The notes beneath the pieces were generated by a model that saw nothing but the letters and a program-made list of their open reading frames with translations, was not told the DNA's origin and did not search any database. Both the position numbers and the translations under genes were made by a program. Below are positions 1 through 11,000 of a stretch of DNA of 64,000 nt, in pieces (the stretch's first letter is position 1; each line of letters begins with the position of its first letter). The stretch comes from Trypanosoma brucei gambiense DAL972 (taxonomy: Eukaryota > Euglenozoa > Kinetoplastea > Trypanosomatida > Trypanosomatidae): assembly GCF_000210295.1 (NCBI RefSeq), contig NC_026744.1, positions 372,001-436,000 on the forward strand, read 5' to 3'.

Positions 1-1575
1 ATGGGAAATATTATGAAGGGGAAAATGAATAAGCAACCTTCACTGTTTGGCTGGAGCAGTAAGGTGTACAACAAACATTTCCCACTCTTTTTTTTTCCAT
101 CGGATCCCCCCCCATTTTTTGTGCCCGTTTGTGTTCTCCTTTCATGCAGAAACGAATTGAATAGCGGTAACTGTGCTTCACGGGAAAACAAGTAATGAAA
201 GCTGAATAAAATGAATATTTCTCGTTTTGAGTTGTTTTTATGCTTTTATTTATCTCTTCGGGCAGGCATCCATTTTATTTCCTGCGTTTGTTTCCTTTTT
301 TTGTCCGTGTCATTTCCCCCGTTCAGTCCCGAGGCTCCTCCGCGCTATCGCAGTAGATTTTCGTAGATCCACGTATTAATTTTCTTTCTGAATAATTATT
401 TTAACTATTTCCTCCTCATCTGCGCTACTCTACAACAAAAGGGCTTTTCACAAGTGAGTTGGTGCAGGAAATTCTCCTACAAATTATATATAATTGTATA
501 TAGTAGTTTCATTTCTACTATTTATTTTTTTTCCTATCGAAGTTTATTTTTTTTTTTTGTTTCTGATGTGCATATCGCAGACATCAAACCCTTGTCTTGT
601 ATTTGAAATTATGCATGGGGATCTATGTATCGGCGCACGCACGCAAACACATGCACATGCACAAATACTATTTCCATTATTTGTTCTTATAGAGAGAAGG
701 AAAGAGATACGAATGTTTTTGACATTATGATAATATGAGATAACAGAAGAAAATAATAATCAGTAAAGGCAATAAAGGCAGTGATGTGTGCTGGTGGTTT
801 GTGAAGGATGCGGCGTACACCGGTGTTCCTGTTTTTTTTTTCCTGTTTCAACATTGACACACCCGCACTGTTGTAATAGGAAATATAGATTTCTCTCGTA
901 AATATGACCAAACCATGTAAACGCATACACCCACATGTATATATTCTAAGTGAGGAACACTTTAATCGTTAAAGAGAATAAAACAACGGAAGAAAGAAAG
1001 AAAGATGGCGGAGAAAAAGATAAATTGTGGTGACTACCTGAACGCAGCGAATTATATTTTATTTATTGATTTCTGATTATAATAAATTACCTTTATTATT
1101 CTTATTTCTTGAGGAGGTGGCACCCCTCTCATGTGGCGAGTGAGGTAGAAAAGGAGGAGCAGACTGATATACATATATTTATTTATTTATTTAAAAAGGG
1201 ACAAATGCAGCGGGTATGGGGAAAAGGAAAAGCAACCTAAGCTGAAGAAAAGAAAAAGGTAAGGGAAATTTGATTGTTGAAGCGCGGTAAGGAGACACAT
1301 TCAAGCATTGATGAGTATCTTTGTGCACTTAGTAGCCATGTATCTCATCGTATATTTACACGATTCGCCACATACTTATATGCACACACTTGAAGATGAC
1401 CTAACTTACTGCCTTGTAGTATTTCAACACTCTTAACGGCCGCTGTCTCTTCTGCTCATGCACGTTCATGTTCTTTCGTCTCTTACTTTTGTTGTGTTTT
1501 TTTTTCATTTTGGCTTCAAACGTTCCTCAATATTAACTATTCGTGGTAGCTTTGCCAACAGACGGGTTGTTAAAT
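1..1575. other. Intergenic, AT-rich, 5' end of window
   Basis: No convincing gene. The stretch is T/A-rich with homopolymer runs. Short open frames, such as one from base 1 to 195, have low-complexity F/P/L-rich translations typical of pyrimidine tracts. It probably holds the 3' untranslated region of a gene left of the window and the 5' untranslated region of the uniporter gene. Confidence 0.6.
1471..1549 (+). promoter_or_regulatory. Predicted trans-splice acceptor for MCU gene
   Basis: A pyrimidine-rich tract (1471-1511) is followed by the AG at 1548-1549. It would leave a leader of about 26 nt before the ATG at 1576 and would exclude the upstream GTG at 1543 as start. Another AG at 1560-1561 is also possible. 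Inferred from sequence only. Confidence 0.5.
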
Positions 1576-2499
1576 ATGTGGAGGCCTTATACTTTGTTTG
1601 TTGTGCCCATGCGATTCGGGAGTCCGCTTCAGTTGAGGTCGCTACTTGTTTCCCGCATGCCTGGTCGTTTTGACGCCTTTTTGACACGGCGATTTGTTTC
1701 AACAGCAACACCCGGAGGGCAGCCGACTTGTAGTGACTCTCATAATTCTGCAGCATGTCTTACGGCTGAGGAGTTCTCCAACATCGTCCCCATGTTTTTG
1801 TTGGGTCAAGCGCTACGTCAACACACTTCTAATGAGGAAAATCGTGCAGGCGCAGGTGAGTTTGTCATTACCCGCGAGGTATTCAACCGCTACTGTAGCG
1901 AAAGCCGCGTGGAAGACACGGACAAAGCTCTTCAACTCCTCTGCGAAAGCGGTGTCGTCGTTTCTATTTCTGATGGAGCGGCGGTTCATCTTCGACCGGT
2001 GCAGTTCCTTCAAATGCACAATGACGCCGCTGATGCGAGTGATGCGAAGGTGAAGACACCGTTTGAAGATTATATCCGGGCAGCACAAAACCGTTTAGCG
2101 GATGCGGAAGCGGAAGAAATGGCGATGCGCGTTGCGCTTCAACCCGCTATTGATAATGCAGCGAAGCGGCGGCGACTCTTGTGGTCGGGTGCCCTCTGCC
2201 TTATGGCAGTCCAACTTGCAGTGATCTCACGGCTAACATTTGTCGACCTTGACTGGGATATCATGGAACCTGTGTCATATTTTCTGGGCAGTGGTACATC
2301 GATCCTGTTTCTTATTTATCTTCTCAGGAATGGGCGGGTGAAGAGCTACAAGGAATATGAAGAGAAGGCAGCGGCGTCGCGTGTTCGGCTGCACGCTCCG
2401 GCAGACTTCGAGTGGAGGAAATACGATGCGGTGGTAAGACGAGTGGAGGTGGAGAAGAACATGGTGGAGCAAATGCGGAAGTGGTTTAAACATCACTGA
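1576..2499 (+). CDS. MCU: Mitochondrial calcium uniporter pore subunit (MCU)
   Basis: The 307-residue protein carries the MCU signature WDIMEP at residues 227-232, between two hydrophobic helices (about 201-222 and 234-250). The DIME acidic residues line the calcium selectivity filter of the inner-membrane uniporter, which drives Ca2+ into the matrix down the membrane potential. The N-terminus is rich in Arg and hydroxyl residues (RPYTLF, RFGSPLQLRSLLVSR), fitting a mitochondrial presequence. A charged, probably coiled-coil segment precedes TM1 and another follows TM2, as in the family. The frame is open upstream to a GTG at 1543, but the ATG at 1576 lies just after a likely splice acceptor. 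Trypanosomes have several MCU paralogues. From memory, the T. brucei MCU itself is 307 residues and maps to this contig, so I favour MCU over MCUb/c/d. The family is certain; the paralogue is likely. Confidence 0.93.
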   Translation: MWRPYTLFVVPMRFGSPLQLRSLLVSRMPGRFDAFLTRRFVSTATPGGQPTCSDSHNSAACLTAEEFSNIVPMFLLGQALRQHTSNEENRAGAGEFVITREVFNRYCSESRVEDTDKALQLLCESGVVVSISDGAAVHLRPVQFLQMHNDAADASDAKVKTPFEDYIRAAQNRLADAEAEEMAMRVALQPAIDNAAKRRRLLWSGALCLMAVQLAVISRLTFVDLDWDIMEPVSYFLGSGTSILFLIYLLRNGRVKSYKEYEEKAAASRVRLHAPADFEWRKYDAVVRRVEVEKNMVEQMRKWFKHH

Positions 2500-3898
2500 T
2501 ATTATTCATAGTGTTGTATGGACCTTTTCCTGGAGTTGTTTATTATCTTCTTTCCATACGTATTCTTGTTTGTCGATGGCGCCAAAGAAGGGGAATGGGA
2601 GACGTGTTTAGTTGTTGTTTTTTTTTTACATTGAGCAAGAAGATCAATCCTTCGTTTTTATCCTTTGAAGGGGGAAAGTGCTTTTGAAACACTTTGGTGT
2701 CCATTATCTTTTTTGGTGCTTTTCGTGCGCGTTAGTGTGAGGAGATGCAGGAAGTCCACTGATGTTTTGTTGGTTGAATCGGTTGATTTTGCCGTTGTTT
2801 TCTTGTGAGTTGAAAACTTGAATTACCTTCTTGTTGTTCATTTCTTTATTTCTACTTCCGCCTTGTGTGAGGCTGTCACATAATATATATGCATATCAGT
2901 GGTGTTGCAACCAGGAGGTAGAGGAGAGAATACTGCTCTTTGTATTCTAAACGTTGGGCCGTTAATGAGTGACGCAACGCGTAATAAAGTTATGGCTTTT
3001 TGTTTGTTTTCATCGTTTCCTTCCCTTTTGACCATTTTGCTGCTATCCTTTTTGGTGACGACTGATATGCCATTCGGCTTGCAGTTGACTTTTGTAAGGT
3101 AATTCTCTTCGTTCGAGCAATCCCCTTAACATATATATATATATTGATACTCATAAAGTGTTGTTTACGCTACTCTGCCGTTCTCATTTTTCTCCTATAA
3201 CTATTTTTAAAAAAATTACTTACTTTGTTCCCATTTGTTTGCTCTGATTTCCCCATTGTTGAGCAAAAAAAAAAAGAAAAGGGGGAAGAAAAGAAACCTA
3301 ACGGCAGGTTGTGTTTATTTTCCCTTCTTTCTTCTGTCATAGCCGCAAGCAATTTAAAGCTCCGAATCACGCAAATAACTATTGTATTAACAGGACGGAA
3401 ACAACAGTACCCAAATTTTTTCCCTTTCATTTGTAGTAAAAAAAAAAAAAATACATTTGTATTTTTTTGTTTTTGCTTTTTTGCCGGTACTTTTTGTTCC
3501 GCCTCCGTTAGAAACAACTCCGGAGGGAAGAGAAAAAGGGAAACTCCCGCAAGGGAATACGAACAAACTAGCAGAGGGGAAATTTAGAAGAAGGAAAGGA
3601 CAAAGACGGAAGTGTAACTATAAAGAGTGAAGAAGGAGCGTAGGCGGGATTATTTTATTTTATTTTTTTTTCCATAAATCCCTTGCCCTGTCGGACCAGA
3701 AAGAAAATACATAAAATCAATTGATAGTCAATAAACTTTAAAAAAACAAAGAAAAGGGTACCAATAAGTGGAAACAGAAGTGGCGGATACCCTCCCCTAC
3801 GAATATATCCAATCCTTGCAGTGATTCCAGCGAATTGATCAATCAAAGCAGAAAGGGACGAAGTAAAACCGTTGTGTTCACAGGGTGGTAGCCTACAG
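2500..3898. other. Intergenic region, T-rich
   Basis: Holds the 3' untranslated region of the uniporter gene, a TA run at 3131-3144 and the 5' region of the zinc-finger gene. Short frames on both strands are low-complexity. No gene or RNA recognised. Confidence 0.6.
3651..3699 (+). promoter_or_regulatory. Predicted trans-splice acceptor for C2HC zinc protein gene
   Basis: A T-rich tract at 3651-3691 ends at the AG at 3698-3699, giving a leader of about 200 nt before the ATG at 3899. A weaker alternative AG lies at 3820-3821. Inferred. Confidence 0.4.
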
Positions 3899-5605
3899 AT
3901 GACGATGTCGGACACAAGTGCAACATACAGTCTCCACAACCACTACGGGAGGATTAATAATGTATGCACCATTAGCCCACAGGCGTCACCCAGCCCATCA
4001 GCATTACCTCAAACCGTCGAGGAGCACTTTGATGCAGAGGTTTTACTTAAAGAACAGAGACATCTCTTGGAGAGTTCCCCTGCAGCCGAAATTCGTGCCT
4101 CACCATTTCTTCGATTTCGGTTGAACGCCCAACAGAAGTTCACAATGCAACACAATCAATACCTGGAGCGATGTGCGCAGAGGGAAGCCTCAGACAGGAA
4201 CCCGCACCCACTCACAGCATCTGCAACTGGTCTAAGGGAACAGTTTACACAACATTTGGGTCGTCAAAGCATTAGTCAAGGACAAAACCAAAGCTATCAA
4301 GATGGGGAAGGGTTGTGTTGTTCCGGCTGTCAAAATCGTTTTGTGGATGCCATTGCTTTGAACAGACACAAGTCCACTTGTAGCGAATATGCTGCACTGG
4401 TGTTACAACGCCGTGGAAGCGAAAAACTACATTACACACCCCGCTGCTGTTCTACTAGGGAAACTGCTGTTACGCCGAGCAACACAGATATACGTCCCAT
4501 ACTCAGTATTCGAGAACGCGCCGAGGATCCTCAACCGATACCAGATGTGCTCACAGCACGTGGCGGACACTTTTCGTATCGCAACCAACTTTCCACTCAC
4601 GGAGGTTATCAGGGAAATGAGGGAGAGAATGCCGCTGCAGTCGCTGTGTTTTCACCCAAGGCGGGAAGTGGAAGTTTGAGCCGCTCTCTTCCAACCCCAA
4701 CATCTTTGCGTGAAGATATGCATAGCGAATTTGAGGCGCGAGACACAAAACACAACATCCGTGCTCGCACCCAGTCGCAGGAGTTAACTCCGCCGACACC
4801 AACCTCCACATGGCACCAGCCGTCTACTTCACTCAGGGTTACTTCAATCGATGAGGTTCCAGCCTCTGTGGCTGCTAGGCAGAGTGTAGATGCAACGATG
4901 CCCACAACTCCTCTCGGCTACCAATTGGGTGAACGATTTGATGTGGATATTTCGGTAGACAAAAGCAGCTTTGGTGCAGGGACGTTCCAAGGCATGGTGT
5001 CGTATTCCCACCTTGGAGGTGGTGTAGATAGCTTAAGAGAGTCCTCTGAGCCTCCTGACGAGCCACTTAAACCGTGTCCCAGCTGCGGTCGTCAGTTTTT
5101 CGCCTACTCACGGTGGCCCCGGCATGTGGCTGTTTGTGACAACAAACGTCAGCAAATAAACTCTAGAGGTGGTGGCTCGGTTTCCTCCATCTCCTCGTTT
5201 CGTTTCCCATCAGGAAACGCCAACCGCCTCCCGCAAACTGCCCTGGAGAAGTCGACGGAATTAGGCGGTACCACCACTACCACCACCACTACTACTACTG
5301 CCACTAAACTGACGCGCACAAACACTTCAGAGAAGAGAAAGAGCCTTGGAGCCAGTTACGTGGAACCTAGTATTGAGAGGAGACCACTGAGTGCTTCAAA
5401 CCGAGGTAGGGACGCTATGGAAGGACCGAATTTTGTGCGGACGTCAACGTATAGCAGTGAAACTTTTGCAGAGGAAGATAGCCAAGTTGTTGATGATCGC
5501 GTACCGTGTCCTTCATGCGGGCGTCGTTTCGCCACCCATGTGGCCGAAAGGCATATTCCCCACTGTCGTGAACGCAGCGAAGGGAACCCACCAATACGGT
5601 TGTAA
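3899..5605 (+). CDS. C2HC-type zinc-finger protein, three fingers
   Basis: This is a 568-residue protein with three C2HC zinc-ribbon-like fingers spread along a disordered, Ser/Thr/Pro-rich chain. Finger 1 uses C141, C144, H157, C161. Finger 2 uses C393, C396, H409, C413. Finger 3 uses C537, C540, H552, C556 and ends 12 residues from the C-terminus. The CPSCGRxF core of fingers 2 and 3 is that of the ZC2HC1/zf-C2HC_2 family, common in protists with flagella; the cellular role is not settled. A run of ten threonines (residues 458-467) is encoded by an ACC/ACT microsatellite. The ATG at 3899 is followed by another in-frame ATG at 3905; the frame extends back to a TTG at 3872, which I reject. 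Function unknown beyond likely zinc binding. Confidence 0.88.
   Translation: MTMSDTSATYSLHNHYGRINNVCTISPQASPSPSALPQTVEEHFDAEVLLKEQRHLLESSPAAEIRASPFLRFRLNAQQKFTMQHNQYLERCAQREASDRNPHPLTASATGLREQFTQHLGRQSISQGQNQSYQDGEGLCCSGCQNRFVDAIALNRHKSTCSEYAALVLQRRGSEKLHYTPRCCSTRETAVTPSNTDIRPILSIRERAEDPQPIPDVLTARGGHFSYRNQLSTHGGYQGNEGENAAAVAVFSPKAGSGSLSRSLPTPTSLREDMHSEFEARDTKHNIRARTQSQELTPPTPTSTWHQPSTSLRVTSIDEVPASVAARQSVDATMPTTPLGYQLGERFDVDISVDKSSFGAGTFQGMVSYSHLGGGVDSLRESSEPPDEPLKPCPSCGRQFFAYSRWPRHVAVCDNKRQQINSRGGGSVSSISSFRFPSGNANRLPQTALEKSTELGGTTTTTTTTTTATKLTRTNTSEKRKSLGASYVEPSIERRPLSASNRGRDAMEGPNFVRTSTYSSETFAEEDSQVVDDRVPCPSCGRRFATHVAERHIPHCRERSEGNPPIRL
5270..5299 (+). repeat. In-frame ACC/ACT microsatellite (poly-Thr)
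   Basis: Ten consecutive Thr codons (ACC/ACT mixture) lie in the linker between fingers 2 and 3 of the C2HC protein. Such tracts often vary in length between strains; here length changes would keep the frame. Confidence 0.85.
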
Positions 5606-6631
5606 AGTGTCTTGATATTATCTCCTCATTTCTAATAACTTCTGAGGTGGCACAAACCACATATATACAACTATATGATGGTTTGTGTATGTCTGTATTT
5701 AAATTAACTTGCGCAAAATTACTCGTTGCACAAAAAAAAAACTGCGCGTGTATGGGTGAGTGGACATCATTCTCTCCCGACTTCAATACGGGTTGGGACT
5801 CGCTAAAAGTTAGTGCGTGTTTGATAAATACTATTTGAGGTGGCGTGTGGAGCGCTCTGAGAATAATGTCGAGGAAGCAAGAAAAAAAAAGTATGTTCAG
5901 TGAAATCACTTTTTTTTCTTGTCCCGTCGTATGTAAGTGCCACACACATACACACACACATACACGAATGGTTGCGAGAAGCGCAATGCTTGTTTCCATA
6001 TTTGTCGTGAAGTTTTTTTCCCCTTTGAGAAACTCACTTTTTTTTTTAATGGAAACTGTCTATGCTGCGCAATAGGGATAACTGTTCAGGGACGTATGTT
6101 TGTGATGCTGCCCGTGGGTACTGTTTTTTTTTAACTTTTTGGCGTGTTTTGTGTCTGACTGTGTGTTTGAAGGGGAAAAGGTGTTTCGAGGAGATTTTAA
6201 AATGCAAACGGAATAATGGAGGCAATGTATAGGTGCTTCCTGACAAATTACGTTGCCGCATAATAGTGTTGAAGTGGTTGCTGCTGAAACCAACATCAAG
6301 TGCAACGTTATACTTTTAGGTGGTTTCATTGTGCTGGTAATTCTTTTTTTTTTTATTTTACCTTCCTTTATTTCCTTCACGGTCTTCATTTTGTGTACAT
6401 ATGTAACTGCATCACGCACATCAGTGTTCTGTACAACGACGCAAATCCACAAATGCCTCTGGTACATGCCGTATGCTACCATTTGTATTCTTCCTACGTG
6501 TGTACTTTTTTCATTACCTTCCTTTTATTTATTTTTTTAAATTTTGAAATGTTTTTATGTGATGTGCCCATATAAATGCACCGGAACCAAAAAAAAAACA
6601 CAAAGAATCAAGAAGAAACACAAACATTTAG

Positions 6632-6675
6632 CACCTTCCCACCTCGTTTTTATTCACTTACAATACACCTTGAAG
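6632..6675 (+). promoter_or_regulatory. Predicted trans-splice acceptor for glutaredoxin gene
   Basis: A C/T-rich tract at 6632-6670 is followed by the AG at 6674-6675, leaving about 125 nt before the ATG at 6801. No AG lies between the TA repeat and the ATG, which makes this or the AG near 6691 the likely site. Confidence 0.4.
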
Positions 6676-6720
6676 TGAATAAAACTAAGGTTACTCTGTA
6701 GAGTGGGACAAAAACTTTGT

Positions 6721-6741
6721 TATATATATATATATATATAT
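6721..6741. repeat. (TA)n microsatellite
   Basis: Ten TA units in the predicted 5' untranslated region of the glutaredoxin gene. Confidence 0.9.
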
Positions 6742-6800
6742 TTGTTTATTTATCTTGTATTTTGTCCCCAACACGTGGTATCTGACTGATCAATTACATC

Positions 6801-7088
6801 ATGCCCTCTATCGCTTCGATGATTAAAGGGAATAAAGTGGTTGTTTTCTCATGGGTCACTTGCCCCTACTGCGTCCGAGCAGAGAAGTTACTTCACGCAC
6901 GCACTAAGGATATCACCGTACATTATGTGGATAAGATGAGCGAAGGAGAACAACTGCGCGGTGAGATTTACCAAGCGTACAAACACGAAACGGTTCCCGC
7001 CATATTTATTAATGGAAATTTCATTGGCGGTTGCAGCGATTTGGAGGCCCTTGACAAAGAGGGAAAACTCGATGGTTTGCTCAGCTAA
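6801..7088 (+). CDS. 2-C-Grx1: Dithiol glutaredoxin, CPYC type (2-C-Grx1)
   Basis: The 95-residue protein is one thioredoxin-fold glutaredoxin domain and nothing else. It shows the CPYC active site (C21-P-Y-C24), the TVP motif with the cis-proline (HETVPAIFING) and the GG-C-S-D glutathione-binding turn near the C-terminus. It reduces disulfides and protein-glutathione mixed disulfides. In trypanosomes it is fed by trypanothione rather than by a glutathione reductase system. No targeting signal is visible, so the cytosol is expected. T. brucei has two dithiol glutaredoxins; from memory the CPYC form is the cytosolic 2-C-Grx1 and the other carries CQFC and is mitochondrial. The length and start (ATG 6801) suit the family. 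Confidence 0.95.
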   Translation: MPSIASMIKGNKVVVFSWVTCPYCVRAEKLLHARTKDITVHYVDKMSEGEQLRGEIYQAYKHETVPAIFINGNFIGGCSDLEALDKEGKLDGLLS

Positions 7089-8030
7089 ATTTGAGACAGT
7101 GAGGAGGATTTAAAAAAAAAAAAGAAGAGAAAAAAGAGAAAGGGGGGATTACGTGAATATATATGCGGTTGCAACCCTCTGATTAATATAGTGCCAAACG
7201 AGAGGTGTTTGCATATGTTGAGGGGGTAAACTACACACCCTTCCTTTATATGCATCTTCTTCATCCTTCACTTGATCGCTTTCATTTTTTTTTATGTTTG
7301 TTCCTGCTTATATTAGGGGTTATAATGCATTATGCATGATTGTTCTGCTCATTTCATACACGAAGGAAGGGAAAACGGAAACGGAAATGCAAGAACGGGA
7401 GAGAGTAGGAGCGAGTGAACTGACATCAATTCAATCAGGGGAAGTGTTTAAAAACACCTCACCGGTGTAACTTCCCCTATTGATACGTTACGCACGACGC
7501 TATTTCTGTTGTTGAATACTCGCGCTTTGAAGATCGCCTTTTAACACATGTGCCACATTTCCCCTCGGCTCGGTCTTCTTTCTTTCTTACATGTTTGCTT
7601 CTACTCTTTTTTTCTTTGTGTTTCCTCTAAATTACAACTGTTGTTAGGGGCTGCGACACGGTTTCACGGTACACATATAAAGTTGTATACTTAGACGCCT
7701 GCGTACATTTCACAATTGGATACAGACACATAAGTTTTGTTTGAACTAAGGGGAAGCTCGGTAGTATAGATTCGAAGAAAGAAAAAGGAATACCTACGTG
7801 AGTATATTGTATAAAGGAGGAAACGGGCAAGAGCTGTTGAAGTCAAATACTTCAAAGAGAGGACGTTTCCACATATACTTTTGAAAAGCGGCCGCAGTGC
7901 TGCATAAGTGCAGGAAGTAGAGTTGGAAAAAAAAACAGAACAATTCCGACACCAAAACAACATTGGGTGTGTGCAAGTACAGCTCAAAATCGCTATCACC
8001 ACTTGAAACTGTGGTTTGAGTGAAAGGGAC
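7089..8030. other. Intergenic region
   Basis: Contains the glutaredoxin 3' untranslated region and a long predicted leader for the beta-helix gene. Minus-strand frames at 7627-8044 are not supported. No RNA gene recognised. Confidence 0.6.
7573..7647 (+). promoter_or_regulatory. Predicted trans-splice acceptor for beta-helix gene
   Basis: A strong C/T tract at 7573-7628 precedes the AG at 7646-7647. This implies a leader of about 380 nt before the ATG at 8031. Confidence 0.45.
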
Positions 8031-11000
8031 ATGTTGTTAAACAATTTTATTGTTGAGGAACGTTACAGCGCATGGCAAAAGAAAAGGGTTCGAACAATCA
8101 TCGTTAACAGCCGCTCACGGTTGGCTGCTCACCGCAGCATCACGGGAGCTTTGGCTATAGCGAAGCCGTACGAACGTATTGAGTTGGTGGGTGGTGAGTA
8201 CTTCGAGTCGCTATTGATCAGTGCCCCTATTGAAATTGTGGCTGCGGACGGCGAGGAACCAGTTGTCTCCTCCCGTGGTTCCTGTATTACCATCACACGA
8301 GATGTTGAGGCGTATTTTGAACAGGTAACATTTGTGTCAAAATCAAGAAGTAAACTGGAGTCCGCAGTGGCTATTCTCAACGGAAGATCCGTTTTCTTCC
8401 GCTGCAACATGAACTCTGTTCTGATAGGTGGATGGGCGCGCCCGTATATTGAAAACTGCACAATTGCTGAGAGTCACAACGGTTATGGAGTACAAATTGG
8501 CGACAGCGCGGGTGCAGACATTTGGCAATCGGCAATCCATTCACACCAAATAGCATGTATGGAGATTGATACGAGGGGTATAGTTAACGTGCGTGATAAT
8601 ACAATTCATCAGTCATCTAATTTGGGGAACGCTGTCGTCGTCAAGGCAATTAATAGCATCGCGGACGAAACCACTCCGCCAGAGTTCCTTGCATGCCGTC
8701 GAGTAGTGGTGACAAAATGCCGCATTTACATCAGCCCTGACTCTTATGTTCCAAAAGACCGCGACATGAGCTCACTGGAAACTCCAACGCAACCGTGTAG
8801 TTGTGTGTTGATATCACGGGGTGCGTGCCCAACATTTTCCTTCAACGAACTGACCCAAGGAAACATCGGGTTTACATTCGATGGTGCTGGTTCTGCTGTG
8901 CTAGAGGGAAATTGCATATACAAGCAGAAGATATGTGGTATTCTTGCTATTGTGGATGACACTAACTTCTCTCCAGACTCAAAATCAAGGGGTCTACGCA
9001 TTACCGGAGGTAATCGAATTGACCGCTGTTACGTCGGGATAGACGTGCATTGCTCCGCAAAAGCTGCAATGGCCGCGGGAGTGAGCCAACAAAACCTCAT
9101 TCCGCTGGAACTGCCATCGAGTCGTAGGGCATTCACGTGGTTCAGGGGGAAGGATAGTGGCAAAGTTGTGGCTCCCCCTTCGGACAAGGATAATTTTGAT
9201 GATAACCACACTTTTGTAGTACATGGTCAGCCAAAAACAATGAAGCAACTGACAAATGAACTGAGAGAGTTGGCCACTATGGTGTGTGCCGGGCATATTA
9301 AGCACTTTACTTCGGCCACTGTTGCAGACACACGTTACGGCGTTGCCACGAGCCTTAACCAACTGGGAGAACTCTTGGAAGAGATGTTAAACATCACAAT
9401 TCCTCCACCTAACATTTCAGAACGTGCGGCCAAGCTATTGGAGCTACGCCGAACAGATGGAGTTGAGATTCGAGACACGAGGTTCTCCAGTTGTGGCCTC
9501 TGTGCTATTCGGTTCGGCAGCAGCTCCTATGGCGTAGTGGAAGATTGTAGTTTTGTTTCCTGCGGTGCAACGTGTATTGTGGTATGTAGTGGGGCTCACC
9601 CTCTGATTATTGGATGTAGGTTTGAGCACGCAAAAGGTGTCGCCATTTACATGGACAACTTCGCCAACCCTCTTATCATGGGTAACGAAATCATAGGAAA
9701 TGCGGAGAATGGCGTGGAATGGCGAAATATTTCTCGCGGAATCTTGATGGGAAATGCCATCGTCGGAAGTACTGTCAACGGTTTGTTATTGACCGGTGGG
9801 TGCAGTGCCATTGTTGCAGCCAACTCGATTCAATGCAATAACGCAGCGGGAGTAGAGGTAGCAGAGGGGAGTAAACCGTTTATTCTTCTTAACAAATTAA
9901 TAGGAAATAGGACAGCACAAATCCTTTCCTCAGGATACTCAGCACCCGTTATTGCCCATAATAGAATTACCAGCGGTAGAAACATTGGTATACACTTTCT
10001 TTCGTGTAGCGGTGGCACCGCTTTGGATAATGCAATCGCCCAGAACGAGCGTGGTATTGTGGTAGAGTTGGGTGCAGATCCCTACGTGTATGATAACAAA
10101 ATTATGAGCTCGAACCGTTATGGAGTAGTAGTAGAAAACAATGGCCTCGGAACATTTGTGGAAAATACAATCACGCAAAGTGGGATGTGCAACATTCTCA
10201 TTAAGGAGGGTGGTTGCCCAGTGTTGCGCAAGAATTCCATCAAGTTCGCCAACTCTGGTGGTTTGGTGATCGTGAACGAAGGATCCGCCACTGTTGAATA
10301 CAACACAATTTCCGGTAACCAGGTGGCTAATGTCATTTTACTGGACCGGTACACTGATCCCACACTTACAGGTAACACAATATCTGCTTCATGTAGTGGG
10401 GGTGGTATTCTCTGCGGGCGCATGTCCAGTGGAAAATTCAGCCGCAACATCATTACGGAGAACAAGCAATATGGTATCTGTATCATCGAGAAGGCGGAGC
10501 CCGATATCACCAAGAACGTCATTATGGGAGAACAAAATGGTATCATCGTCTCTGATGAGGGGCGCGGTTCGATTCGAGAAAATTCCATTCATTCCTGCGG
10601 CAACGCTGGTGTTCTCATACAAGCAAACGGTGATCCGTTTGTAGAAAACAACAAAATATGTCGCTCCGCGGGTTGTGGTTTGGTGGTGACGAGTGACGGG
10701 AAGGGGAAGGTTATTGGCAACGAGTTTTTCGAAAACGATGTGGGACTGCAGTGTGGCTCCAGTGCGGGAAACACAACGCTAGATGTTGATGAAAATTTCA
10801 CAACGAAGAGCCCTGGAGCAGCCGTAGCACGGACACGTAGGTCCGCCCTGGTGAGCAAACGTTCATTTGCTGGCAAACGGCAGCATATTCAGTCAACATC
10901 TACCGCAAATCCACATGCCCTTGTGCGGTGCAACAAAATATACGGTAACACTACGTGTGGCGTGCTGTTGGAATGTGGGATCTCCGCTGTGTTGGAAGAG

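Larger units (their letters stand above)
5606..6800. other. Intergenic region, T-rich
   Basis: Contains CA-rich patches near 5940-5965 and a (TA)10 run just before the glutaredoxin gene. Frames on the opposite strand (for example 5415-5999) are shadows overlapping the previous gene and low-complexity sequence. No gene seen. Confidence 0.6.

Noticed and set aside
1543..1575. Upstream extension of the MCU gene to a GTG codon
   Set aside because: The segment begins at a non-ATG codon and crosses a likely splice acceptor (AG at 1548-1549). The ATG at 1576 gives 307 residues, the expected length.
5415..5999. 194-codon minus-strand frame
   Set aside because: It overlaps the zinc-finger gene and then low-complexity intergenic sequence (poly-Val/Cys from a GT repeat). 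The opposite strand is not used elsewhere in the cluster.
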